Assembly (NCBI RefSeq): GCF_023195915.1
Contig: NZ_JALPRP010000002.1
Coordinates: 310,001-374,000, forward strand
DNA length: 64,000 nucleotides
From: Methanoculleus sp. 7T
Lineage (GTDB): Archaea > Halobacteriota > Methanomicrobia > Methanomicrobiales > Methanoculleaceae
Direction: 5' to 3'
Position 1 is the first letter of the stretch. Each line of letters starts with the position of its first letter. The position numbers and the translations under genes are program-made. Below are positions 56,616 to 64,000 of this stretch, in pieces. The notes under the pieces are model-generated. The model saw nothing but the letters and a program-made list of their open reading frames with translations. It was not told the DNA's origin and did no database searches.

Positions 56616-57880
56616 AGCAGTCCCTCCCCGTAGAGCGCCTCCCAAAACCCGGGGAATGACTTCTCCACGCACCCGGGTTCACGGATCGCCATGCCCCCGA
56701 CCGCGAGCCCGAGCACCGCGAACGCCATCGCCGTCCGATGGTCGTCCTTCGGGTCGACAAGCACGCCGTGGAGGGGTGCGGGCGTGATGGTGAGGGAGTC
56801 GTCAGTGACCGCGACACCCACGCCCATCCTCCTGAGGGTCTCCGCCGTCACCCCGACGCGGTCGCTCTCCTTGTACTGCAGGTGCGCAATCCCGGTGATC
56901 GTCGTCGGTGACTGTGCCGTCGCCGCAACCGCTGCGAGGGTCTGGACGGTGTCGGGGGACGAGGACATATCGATATCGACGCCCTGGAGGTCACCCGTAC
57001 GCTCCACCGTCACAGCACCGTCGTCGGCGGTCACCCGGCAGCCCATCGCCTCGAGGGCGTCGAGGAACCGGCGGTCTCCCTGGACCGACGCCGGGTTTAG
57101 GCCGGTGACCGCGACCCTCCCGCCGCAGACGGCTGCGACCGCGAAGAGGTAGGATGCCGACGAGTAATCGCCCTCGACCCGGTAGTCCCTTCCCCGGTAG
57201 GGCACGCCGCTCTGCACCCGGAACCAGTCGTAGCCCCGCCGTTCGAGCCGGGCGCCGAACCGGAGCATCACGTCCGCGGTCACGTCGAGGTAGGACCGGG
57301 ATGCGAGGGGAACCGGGAGCGTGAGCTCCACGTCCTCGTCTGCATACGGCGCAGCCATCAGGATAGATGATACGAACTGGCTGCTCATGCTCCCGTCGAT
57401 CTGCGTCCTCCCGCCTCGGAGCCTCCCCGAGACCCGGATGGGCGGAAAGCCCGGCCGCCCGGCGAACGCGACGTCGCCGCCGAGGGCCTGCAGAGCATCG
57501 GCGAGCGGCCCTACCGGCCGCTCGAGCATCCGCCGGCTGCCGGTGAGCACCACTGGGTGCCGGGAGAGGAGCGCCGCCGAGGTGAGGAGCCGGAGGGTCG
57601 TCCCCGAGTTCCCGCAGTCGATGGTAACCTCTCCCGGCGCCGGGAAGGTGCCGCCGCACCCGGTGACCGTGATCTCCCCGGGCAGCCACTCGATCGACAC
57701 CCCCAGTTGCTCCAGCCCGCGCGCGGTCAGTTCGGTATCGTCGGCGCGGAGCGGCCCGACTATCCGCGACCTCCCGGCGGCGAGCGCCCCGGCGATCAGG
57801 GCCCGGTGGGTGTAACTCTTGGAGGGAGGAGCCTCAAACGTCGCATCGACCGGTCCGGTCCGGGAAATCCTCACGATCAT
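56612..57880 (-). CDS. aroA: EPSP synthase (3-phosphoshikimate 1-carboxyvinyltransferase)
   Basis: 422 aa. It joins phosphoenolpyruvate to shikimate 3-phosphate. PPSKSYTHRALIAGALA, GNSGTTLRLLTSAAL, GDYSSASYLFAVAAV, and QYKESDRVGVTAETLRRMG are family motifs. The ATG at 57880 overlaps the pheA stop, and its own stop overlaps the aroKE start; frames further upstream are only shadow reading of pheA. Confidence 0.96.
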   Translation of the reverse strand: MIVRISRTGPVDATFEAPPSKSYTHRALIAGALAAGRSRIVGPLRADDTELTARGLEQLGVSIEWLPGEITVTGCGGTFPAPGEVTIDCGNSGTTLRLLTSAALLSRHPVVLTGSRRMLERPVGPLADALQALGGDVAFAGRPGFPPIRVSGRLRGGRTQIDGSMSSQFVSSILMAAPYADEDVELTLPVPLASRSYLDVTADVMLRFGARLERRGYDWFRVQSGVPYRGRDYRVEGDYSSASYLFAVAAVCGGRVAVTGLNPASVQGDRRFLDALEAMGCRVTADDGAVTVERTGDLQGVDIDMSSSPDTVQTLAAVAATAQSPTTITGIAHLQYKESDRVGVTAETLRRMGVGVAVTDDSLTITPAPLHGVLVDPKDDHRTAMAFAVLGLAVGGMAIREPGCVEKSFPGFWEALYGEGLL

Positions 57881-58671
57881 CTCTGCGGCACCTCCAGGCG
57901 GGCGTAGCACCCGAGTTCCCTGACGGCAGTCATCCTTTTGAGTTCTTCTTTCGCTTCCCGCCATCCTTCCGATATCTCGAGGTCGATGAAGAATACATAA
58001 CTGCCGATCCCGCGCCGGGACGGCCGGGACTCGATCCTGGTCAGGTTGATCCCGCGCCTGGCGAAGACCCCGAGGATCTCGGCAAGGAGCCCGACCCGGT
58101 CGCTCTTTGGGTCCACAAGGAGGCTGCACTTCGTGCATTCGGCGCCTTCGCGGGGGGCGGCTGATATCAGCACGAACCGGGTGGTGTTCTCCTTGCTGTT
58201 CTGGATGTCTCGGAGGGCGATGGGAAGGCCGTAGATCGCCGCCGCCGTCTCCGAGACGACCGCGCCTGCATGCTCGTCTCTCTGCATGGCGACAGCGCTT
58301 GCGGCGTTGCTGCTCGTGTGCACGACCTCCACACCGAGGCTGTCGAGGAGGACGGAGCACTGCTCATGCGTCTGCGGGTGGGCGTAGACGGCCTCAAGTT
58401 GTCTTGGATCTCCCCGGGCCGCCAGGTGGTGCCGGACGGGCATGTAGGCCTCTCCGGTGATCGAGACGCCGAACTCCGTAAGTCCCTGGAGCGTCTCACC
58501 CACCCCGCCGGCCTCCGAGTTCTCGATAGGCACGAGGCCCCCGGCGGAGCCGCCCGCCACACGTTCGATGATGGCGCGGATGGTCGGCAGAAGTTCGATA
58601 TCATCGCCAAAGAGCGCGGCGGCGAGCTCGTGGCTGAACGTCCCGGCCGGCCCGAGCGTCAGGACCGTCAT
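57877..58671 (-). CDS. pheA: Prephenate dehydratase
   Basis: 264 aa, stand-alone (no chorismate mutase fused). It makes phenylpyruvate. LGPAGTFSHELA and IENSEAGGVGETLQGL open the catalytic domain; NTTRFVLIS carries the catalytic Thr-Arg-Phe. Residues about 185-264 are an ACT domain (GLLAEILGVFARRGINLTRI, SRRGIGSYVFFIDL) for feedback by phenylalanine. Coupled on both sides by 4-nt overlaps. Confidence 0.96.
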   Translation of the reverse strand: MTVLTLGPAGTFSHELAAALFGDDIELLPTIRAIIERVAGGSAGGLVPIENSEAGGVGETLQGLTEFGVSITGEAYMPVRHHLAARGDPRQLEAVYAHPQTHEQCSVLLDSLGVEVVHTSSNAASAVAMQRDEHAGAVVSETAAAIYGLPIALRDIQNSKENTTRFVLISAAPREGAECTKCSLLVDPKSDRVGLLAEILGVFARRGINLTRIESRPSRRGIGSYVFFIDLEISEGWREAKEELKRMTAVRELGCYARLEVPQR

Positions 58672-59501
58672 CGGTTCACCACGTGGTTGATGAGGTCGTC
58701 GGTCTCCTCGGTCGCGGCCGCGAGGTACGATGCGTAGTGGGCGGCATTCTCCGCAAAGAACGCCCGGAACCTATCGTCGTCGCCTGACTCCACGATCTCC
58801 CGGAGCTCCCGGACCGCTTCCTCGAATGCCGCAAGCACCTCCGGGACCGCCGGGTTCAGCCGGAGCATATCCCCGTAAAGCCCAGCGTCTTGGGCGAGGA
58901 GCCGTCCGACGAGCCCCATCTCGATCCGGTAGACCGGGCTTGTGAACGCAAGGGTCTTATCCACGTCGGTGCCGGTCCGGCGGATGGCCTCCGCCTTCGC
59001 AAGCGTCCCGAAGTGGGTGAGCCCCTGGATCACCGCCATCATCCGGTCATGGTCTTGGGGCGTCGAGAGGGTGATCGCCGCTCCTTGGTCGCGGAAGACG
59101 GAGAGGACGCCGTCGAGGGTTTCCGGGTCGCACCTTGCCGGAACGGCGACGATCGTCTGGCCCCGGAGCGATACTGCCCCCGGCCCGAACATCGGGTGGA
59201 GCCCGATCACCTGCGCACGGGAAGCGAGCATCTCCCTGACCGGCTCGACCTTGAGGGAAGTGAGGTCGCAGAAGACCTGCTCCTCCGAGAGCAGTCCCGC
59301 GACCTCCCGGATCACTCCGGTGGTGGCGGATATGGGCACCGAGACCATGACGAGGTCCGCCATCTCAGCGATGTCCCGGTTGGTGAGCGGCGTCTTCCTC
59401 CCGGAGACGATCACGTCCCAGCCGGCCTGTTTGAAGACCGCCGCAAAGAACCGCCCCATCTGTCCCGTGCCGCCGATGATACCTGCGAGCATCGCCGTCA
59501 C
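58668..59501 (-). CDS. tyrA: Prephenate dehydrogenase
   Basis: 277 aa. It makes 4-hydroxyphenylpyruvate for tyrosine. Rossmann motif IIGGTGQMGRFFAAVF, then DLVMVSVPISATTGVI, QVIGLHPMFGPGAVSLRG and DHDRMMAVIQGLTHF. I take GTG 59501, which gives the GTGA overlap with aroB' seen at the other joints; ATG 59492 is also possible. No fused mutase is present and no chorismate mutase gene lies in the window. Confidence 0.94.
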   Translation of the reverse strand: MTAMLAGIIGGTGQMGRFFAAVFKQAGWDVIVSGRKTPLTNRDIAEMADLVMVSVPISATTGVIREVAGLLSEEQVFCDLTSLKVEPVREMLASRAQVIGLHPMFGPGAVSLRGQTIVAVPARCDPETLDGVLSVFRDQGAAITLSTPQDHDRMMAVIQGLTHFGTLAKAEAIRRTGTDVDKTLAFTSPVYRIEMGLVGRLLAQDAGLYGDMLRLNPAVPEVLAAFEEAVRELREIVESGDDDRFRAFFAENAAHYASYLAAATEETDDLINHVVNR

Positions 59502-60484
59502 TTCTCCAAGATTGTCTCCTTGACGGCGACGCCGAAGTGCCGCCCGCCTTCTGCGACGCTCCCGAGCACCCGGTCGCCCACAGCGAGTCGGGCGACCGAT
59601 ATGGGCGTGCCGTCCTCCCTGACGAGCCGGATGGTCTCGGCGTTCTGAAGGACCAGGCTTACCTTCGCATCGCCGGCCTTCGCCTCGACGAGGAGGAGCG
59701 GGCGGCGCTCGATCTTCACCCTGCCGACGACCGCCTCATGGGTCGCGCCGGTATGCTCCGCGACGAGCACTCTGTCGCCCACCGCGAGATCGGCGAGGTA
59801 TGCGGTCTTCCCGTCGGGGAGGAGGATGTAGGCGTGCACCGCCCCTGCGTTCACCCGGAACGGACGCGGCGCCACGTAGGGGTTCTCCAGCGTCTCGGGG
59901 TGCACCATCAGGAACGCCGAGGAGGTGTTGCCGACGAGCATCCCCTCTCCGTCGGCGAGGAGGGAGCAGGTGTCCACGCAGACCCGGTCCCCCATGCCGA
60001 CCGGGGCGATCCCGGTCACCTCGAACGGGACGAGGGAGACCTCTGCGCCGGAACCGGCGATCACGCCCGCCACCCGCCTGATCTCCGCAGGGTCGTCGGT
60101 CGCAAGAAGGACGCCCGCCGCCCCGCGTTCGAGGACGGTTAAGGCGACCGACGCCTCATCGGCGGTCGTGACCGCGGCGATGATCCGGTTCGACTGCGCG
60201 ACGAGGTTTTCGAGCGGGATGACCGTCCAGTCCCGCGTCCTGACGATGGCCCAGCCCTGTCGGGAGAGCCGGAGCGCCTCCTCCTCGGTCGCTTTGTCGG
60301 ATATCTCAACCTCGAAGACGTCTTTTTCGGGGACGAGGTCGCCATTGTCTGCGACGGTCGTCACCCGCCCGAGCTCCCGCACGCGCTCAGCATCGTCCAC
60401 CACAAGGGCGTCCGCCCCGCTCTCGATGGCGGCGGTTGCAAGGTCCTTCCTCCACGGCCTGACATCGACCCAGAACTGTTTCAT
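59498..60484 (-). CDS. 3-dehydroquinate synthase II (archaeal type)
   Basis: 328 aa. It closes the ring from ADH by oxidative deamination with NAD, replacing bacterial AroB. Blocks: QFWVDVRPWRKDLATAAIES, VGDRVCVDTCSLLADGEGML, VGNTSSAFLMVHPETLENPY and FRVNAGAVHAYILLPDGKT. Start and stop overlap the neighbours by four bases. With the aldolase upstream it defines the methanogen route to dehydroquinate. Confidence 0.95.
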   Translation of the reverse strand: MKQFWVDVRPWRKDLATAAIESGADALVVDDAERVRELGRVTTVADNGDLVPEKDVFEVEISDKATEEEALRLSRQGWAIVRTRDWTVIPLENLVAQSNRIIAAVTTADEASVALTVLERGAAGVLLATDDPAEIRRVAGVIAGSGAEVSLVPFEVTGIAPVGMGDRVCVDTCSLLADGEGMLVGNTSSAFLMVHPETLENPYVAPRPFRVNAGAVHAYILLPDGKTAYLADLAVGDRVLVAEHTGATHEAVVGRVKIERRPLLLVEAKAGDAKVSLVLQNAETIRLVREDGTPISVARLAVGDRVLGSVAEGGRHFGVAVKETILEK

Positions 60485-61275
60485 CGCTCACGCTCCAGCG
60501 CATCGGCCGGGCTTGCCCCTTCGTGCACCACCCGGCAGATCGCATCTATGAACCGGCCGGGGTCTTCACGCTGGAAGGCGTTCCTTCCCATGCAGACGCC
60601 CGCCGCGCCCGCCCCGACGGCGTCCCGGATGGTCGTGAGCGTCTCAAGGTCTCCTCCCTTCTCGCCGCCGGCGATCATCACCGGCACTGAGCAGGCCGCG
60701 GTGATCCGCCGGAACGAGTCCGGATCACCGGTGTAGGTCGTCTTGATCAGGTCGGCCCCGAGCTCCTCGGCGACACGGACGCAGTGGCCGATAGCTTGCG
60801 GCGATGTAGGATCGATCCCCTTGCCGCGGGGGTAGATCATGATCAGGAGCGGCATCCCCCAGCGGTTGCAGTCCCGCACCACCGCGCCCGCCGACTCGAT
60901 CATCCGCGACTCGTTCGGCGCGCCGAGGTTGATGTGGATCGAGACCGCATCGGCGCCGAGCGCGACCGCCTCCTCCACGGTGCAGACGAGCACCTTGTCG
61001 TTCGGGTCAGGGTTCATCGACGTGCTTGCGGAGAGGTGCACGATGAGACCGATATCCTTTCCGTGTTTCCGGTGCCCTCCCTTCACCATCCCCTTGTGGA
61101 GCACGATGGCGTTCGCCCCGGCCTCGCTCACCTCGCTGACGATCTGCGTCATGTTGCAGAGCCCCTCGATCTGGCCCATGGTAAACCCATGGTCCATAGG
61201 GATAATCACGGCACGACTGGTGTTCCGGTCCATTATCCGTTCTAAACGGATCTCTTTTCCAATCATCTTCCTCAC
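60481..61275 (-). CDS. ADH synthase / class I DhnA-type aldolase, copy 1
   Basis: 264 aa from GTG 61275 (GTGA overlap with the gene before it), or 261 aa from ATG 61266, where alignment with copy 2 begins. Expected reaction: condensation of 6-deoxy-5-ketofructose 1-phosphate with aspartate semialdehyde to give 2-amino-3,7-dideoxyheptulosonate. Seen: [34 protein letters not shown], Schiff-base Lys in [15 protein letters not shown] and [10 protein letters not shown]. Its position directly before dehydroquinate synthase II suggests it is the ADH synthase of the pair. Confidence 0.9.
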   Translation of the reverse strand: MRKMIGKEIRLERIMDRNTSRAVIIPMDHGFTMGQIEGLCNMTQIVSEVSEAGANAIVLHKGMVKGGHRKHGKDIGLIVHLSASTSMNPDPNDKVLVCTVEEAVALGADAVSIHINLGAPNESRMIESAGAVVRDCNRWGMPLLIMIYPRGKGIDPTSPQAIGHCVRVAEELGADLIKTTYTGDPDSFRRITAACSVPVMIAGGEKGGDLETLTTIRDAVGAGAAGVCMGRNAFQREDPGRFIDAICRVVHEGASPADALERER

Positions 61276-62063
61276 ACCCCAAGAATTTCCATTGCTTCTT
61301 CGGCCGATCGCCCTTCATGAATGATCTGCGCCGCGGCACGGATCAGACGGTCGGGCGCCGAGTGCTGGAAGGCGTTCCTGCCGATCGATATCCCGGCGGC
61401 TCCTCCCTCCATAGCCCCCTCGACCAGGTCGAGGATCGCGCGGTCGTCGGTCTTCGAGCCTCCCGCGACCACGACCGGCACCGGGCACCCCCGGGTCACC
61501 TCCCGGAACGAGTCCGGGTCCCCGGTGTAGACGGTCTTAACGATATCGGCGCCGAGTTCGGCCGCCACCCGTGCGGCGAGTTTGACGCTCTCAAGGTCGT
61601 GCTCGTCCGCGACCTTCCTGCCCCGCGGGTACATCATCGCAAGGAGCGGCATTCCCCACTCCATGCACGCGACCGCGACCCTGCCGAGGTCTTCAAGCAT
61701 CCTTGCTTCGGAATCGGCCCCGACGTTGATGTGCACCGAGACGCCGTCGGCGCCCATCTTCAGGGCGTTCGTGACGGTGTTGACGAGCACCTTGTCGTTC
61801 GGGTCGGGGCCGATGCTGGTGCTCGCCGAGAGGTGCATGATAAGGCCGACGTCCCGCCCGTGCCCCCGGTGCCCGTACAGCGCAAGCCCCACATGGCCGA
61901 TCACCGCGTTCGCTCCGCCCTCCGCGACGAGGTCGATGGTCTTTCCGACGTCGACCAGCCCCGGGATGGGGCCGAGCGTCACGCCGTGGTCGAGCGGCAC
62001 GATGATGGTCCTGCCGGTATTCCGATCCATAATACGTTCCAGACGAATCTCTTTTCCTCTCAT
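61272..62063 (-). CDS. DhnA-type aldolase, copy 2 (DKFP synthase or second ADH synthase)
   Basis: 263 aa from ATG 62063, with GGGGAG upstream. It shares the full layout with copy 1: [51 protein letters not shown], the Lys in [14 protein letters not shown] and [13 protein letters not shown]. In Methanocaldococcus one paralogue of this family (MJ1585) makes the 6-deoxy-5-ketofructose 1-phosphate used by the other (MJ0400). Which copy does which cannot be told by eye. First gene of the operon. Confidence 0.9.
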   Translation of the reverse strand: MRGKEIRLERIMDRNTGRTIIVPLDHGVTLGPIPGLVDVGKTIDLVAEGGANAVIGHVGLALYGHRGHGRDVGLIMHLSASTSIGPDPNDKVLVNTVTNALKMGADGVSVHINVGADSEARMLEDLGRVAVACMEWGMPLLAMMYPRGRKVADEHDLESVKLAARVAAELGADIVKTVYTGDPDSFREVTRGCPVPVVVAGGSKTDDRAILDLVEGAMEGGAAGISIGRNAFQHSAPDRLIRAAAQIIHEGRSAEEAMEILGV

Positions 62064-62443
62064 AACCACAATCTCCCCCGGATTTTGAGTAACTACCGTT
62101 TCCGGGACGATTTAATACTGGGTAAAATAGCGATAGAACACTGCCGTCCCGTAGTCACGGATACCGGCGGTCAAAAACTGGCGTGTTGCTCCTGCGCGGG
62201 TGGCGGTTACTCCGTTAACCGAGGTAAAAGCGGTCACCGGCGAAAAAACATTCACCCTGCATTGCGTATATCGTTACGCGTTCCCGTATAAAAACATGCC
62301 GGATGGTTGCGCGAGAGGCGGATCGGGGCCGGCCCCGCGAAAACCCGGGGGGCCCGGTATCGGAGAGCGATATTGGGGAAGAATCCCCCAAAGGATAGCC
62401 GACGAGTCTCCACCCAGGCTTTGAAAAAGTATTGGGAGAAACC
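62064..62443. other. Intergenic region with possible structured RNA
   Basis: No ORF is convincing. GTATAAAAAC (62286-62295) is a TATA-like element in plus orientation, followed by a GC-rich segment able to fold (GGGGCCGGCCCC at 62327-62338 is self-complementary, then CCCGGGGGGCCCGG). The upstream half holds the leader of the aromatic operon, where aromatic amino-acid control could act. No known riboswitch or leader peptide was recognised. Confidence 0.35.
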
Positions 62444-62932
62444 TTACTTTCGGCTCTTCTTGAATGATATGACGTCGCCGACGGTCATGGTCACCCGGCC
62501 GGGCCCGCCGGTGGATGTGGTGTCTTCGGCGGAATCGATCAGCCTGATATTGAGTGCTCTCTCGAGTTTCCGCCGGACGTCGTCTTCGGGGATGAGGTCT
62601 CCTTTCTCGATCTTCTTGATCAGGACCTCACGCTCCTTGATCGCCTGTGCGAGGTCGAGAGTGGACCATTCTTTCTCTTCACGGGCGATGCGGATCCTGT
62701 CGGCGTAGTCTTCGACGATCTCTCCCTCCATCAGGTCGAAGACGTCCCGCGGTTTTCTCCGGGCTTGTGGGACGGCGAATCCCGGTGCCTTCTGCTGAAC
62801 CCCTCTTCGTCGCGGCTGCTGGACTTCTGTACCGTGTTTTGCACATCGGACGCAGACACAGAGTTCTGCACCCTCGATCTGGATGGTTTTCGGCGGTCCT
62901 TGTATGAGAGCGCCGCATAGTTCACACTGCAT
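62444..62932 (-). CDS. Multiprotein bridging factor 1 (MBF1)
   Basis: 162 aa from ATG 62932. An N-terminal zinc ribbon (CELCGALI with later CVCVRCAKHG) and a C-terminal XRE-type helix-turn-helix (about 75-135: YADRIRIAREEKEWSTLDLA, KEREVLIKKIEKGDLIPE) are the archaeal MBF1 arrangement. Archaeal MBF1 associates with the ribosome and TBP-type factors in some species. Divergent from the PAN gene with overlapping promoters. Confidence 0.92.
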   Translation of the reverse strand: MQCELCGALIQGPPKTIQIEGAELCVCVRCAKHGTEVQQPRRRGVQQKAPGFAVPQARRKPRDVFDLMEGEIVEDYADRIRIAREEKEWSTLDLAQAIKEREVLIKKIEKGDLIPEDDVRRKLERALNIRLIDSAEDTTSTGGPGRVTMTVGDVISFKKSRK

Positions 62933-62944
62933 AAGTCTCGCAAA

Positions 62945-62978
62945 CAACTTTATATTCATTTTAACCTATATAATTAAT
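62945..62978. promoter_or_regulatory. Overlapping divergent promoters of MBF1 and PAN
   Basis: In only 57 bp between the two starts lie two TATA-like boxes: TTTATATT (62950-62957), well placed for the rightward PAN gene with a leader carrying GAGGAG, and ATTATATA on the minus strand (62965-62972), well placed for MBF1. The two transcription complexes would compete. Confidence 0.5.
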
Positions 62979-62989
62979 CGAGGAGACCT

Positions 62990-64000
62990 ATGGGAGATAT
63001 CGCTCGGCAGGCACCAGAGAAGGATACCGGTGAAGACATCTACCAGTATCTCCTGGAACGGATAACGAACCTCGAAAACCGAAATCTGGAGCTGCGCGAA
63101 CAGTTTCGCCAGATGGAGTCCGAGAAACGATATATTGAGACCCAGAAGATCCGCTACGAACGCGAGTTGCGAAAACTCAAGAGCGAAATCGAACAGCTAC
63201 GGAGCCCTCCTCTCGTGATCGGGACGGTTACGGACGTTATCGACAACAGCCGGGTGATTGTGCGGAGCAGCGCAGGGCCGCGGTTTTTGGTCCGTACATC
63301 GCAACTTATCGACCCCGATCTCCTCAAACCGGGGGTCCGGTGCACGCTCAATCAGCAGTCCTTGGCGATCGTGGATGTGCTCCCCACAAGCTACGACGCG
63401 CAGATCTACGGTATGGAATTGGTGGAGTCTCCGGAGGAGACCTACGAGAACATCGGCGGCCTTGAGCCGCAGATCGAGGAGGTCAGGGAAGCGGTCGAGC
63501 TCCCCCTGACAAAGCCGCACCTCTTCGAGAAGGTCGGCATCTCGCCCCCGAAGGGGGTGCTCCTCTACGGCCCGCCCGGGACGGGAAAGACGCTCCTTGC
63601 ACGGGCGGTCGCCCACCAGACGAACGCGCACTTCCTCCGTGTGGTCGGCTCGGAGCTGGTGCAGAAGTACATCGGCGAGGGTGCCCGCTTGGTCCGGGAG
63701 CTCTTCGACCTTGCGAAGCAGAAGTCGCCGTCGATCATCTTCATCGACGAGATCGATGCGATCGGCGCGCACCGGAACGACTCGACGACGTCGGGCGACC
63801 GGGAAGTCCAGCGGACGCTGATGCAACTCCTTGCCGAGATGGACGGGTTCGACAACCGCGGCGACGTCAAGATCATCGCGGCGACTAACCGGATCGATAT
63901 CCTCGACCGTGCCCTCCTCCGGCCGGGCCGGTTCGACCGGATGATCGAGATACCGCTCCCCGACCACCAGGGGCGGCACGCCATCCTTCTGATCCACACC
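62990..64000 (+). CDS. pan: Proteasome-activating nucleotidase PAN (5' part, cut by window end)
   Basis: The first 337 residues, frame open at the window edge. GAGGAG precedes the ATG at 62990. A coiled coil (about 15-70: [20 protein letters not shown]), an OB domain (about 73-145: [16 protein letters not shown]), then the AAA module with [20 protein letters not shown], Walker A GPPGTGKT, Walker [12 protein letters not shown] and the SRH-like [23 protein letters not shown] unfolds proteins and feeds them to the 20S proteasome. The C-terminal HbYX motif lies outside. Confidence 0.96.
   Translation, partial: MGDIARQAPEKDTGEDIYQYLLERITNLENRNLELREQFRQMESEKRYIETQKIRYERELRKLKSEIEQLRSPPLVIGTVTDVIDNSRVIVRSSAGPRFLVRTSQLIDPDLLKPGVRCTLNQQSLAIVDVLPTSYDAQIYGMELVESPEETYENIGGLEPQIEEVREAVELPLTKPHLFEKVGISPPKGVLLYGPPGTGKTLLARAVAHQTNAHFLRVVGSELVQKYIGEGARLVRELFDLAKQKSPSIIFIDEIDAIGAHRNDSTTSGDREVQRTLMQLLAEMDGFDNRGDVKIIAATNRIDILDRALLRPGRFDRMIEIPLPDHQGRHAILLIHT

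Overview
The window comes from a GC-rich methanogenic archaeon, most likely a Methanoculleus-like member of the Methanomicrobiales. The evidence is a connectase (DUF2121) gene, archaeosine synthase beside archaeal TGT, the archaeal aromatic pathway (aldolase/ADH synthase plus dehydroquinate synthase II), PAN, MBF1, aIF-1A, UPF0305, archaeal type RNase P RNA, and many TATA boxes with leaderless starts. The genus is an inference; no rRNA is present. I saw no tRNA, CRISPR array or insertion sequence.

Layout. 0.4-7.3 kb: a secreted sugar-dehydrogenase-like beta-propeller, a six-PAS sensor without ATPase, a DUF1579 protein, a secreted cupredoxin and a DUF488 protein. 7.3-13.3 kb: a CooS-family protein with changed cluster ligands, a TrmB regulator divergent from UPF0305, and a redox group of two cupins, a membrane polyferredoxin and a small CxxC protein. 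13.8-18 kb: an RRM protein, aIF-1A with an apparent CTG start, connectase, a HAMP protein with a roadblock-like partner, DUF2795 and a KGG repeat protein. 18-29.3 kb: a glycogen locus on the minus strand (GH57 amylase, GT4 synthase, branching enzyme, GH57/DUF3536, MalQ, then GlgP). 29.4-34.1 kb: GNAT, a PLP amino-acid decarboxylase with receiver-like N-terminus, and a DHA2-type transporter.

34.1-39.2 kb is an accessory island. It opens with a short relic resembling the C-terminus of MCM and is framed by nested direct repeats. It encodes a secreted precursor with a 12-cysteine C-terminal domain resembling halocin C8, a lipoprotein, a six-helix membrane protein, a thioredoxin-CcdA fusion, and a second lipoprotein behind a second copy of the same roughly 320-bp promoter module. 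This is the best candidate in the window for an undescribed system: a methanogen peptide antibiotic (archaeocin) locus with its own thiol-redox and self-protection functions.

39.3-53.2 kb: an NfnAB pair, a 51-residue membrane peptide with a YbjQ protein, archaeosine genes (arcS-tgtA) with AMMECR1, an archaellin-like pilin, the RNase P RNA gene with its own TATA box, an HTH-CBS regulator, TIM, a large U32 protein and ProC. 53.2-62.1 kb: aroD, then on the minus strand one tightly coupled operon for chorismate, phenylalanine and tyrosine: two paralogous aldolases, aroB', tyrA, pheA, aroA, a fused aroK-aroE, and aroC, nearly all joined by 4-nt ATGA/GTGA overlaps. The window ends with MBF1 divergent from PAN, which runs off the edge.

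The long intergenic regions are not empty. They carry several families of GC-rich dispersed repeats, including hairpins whose stems differ in sequence but keep pairing.
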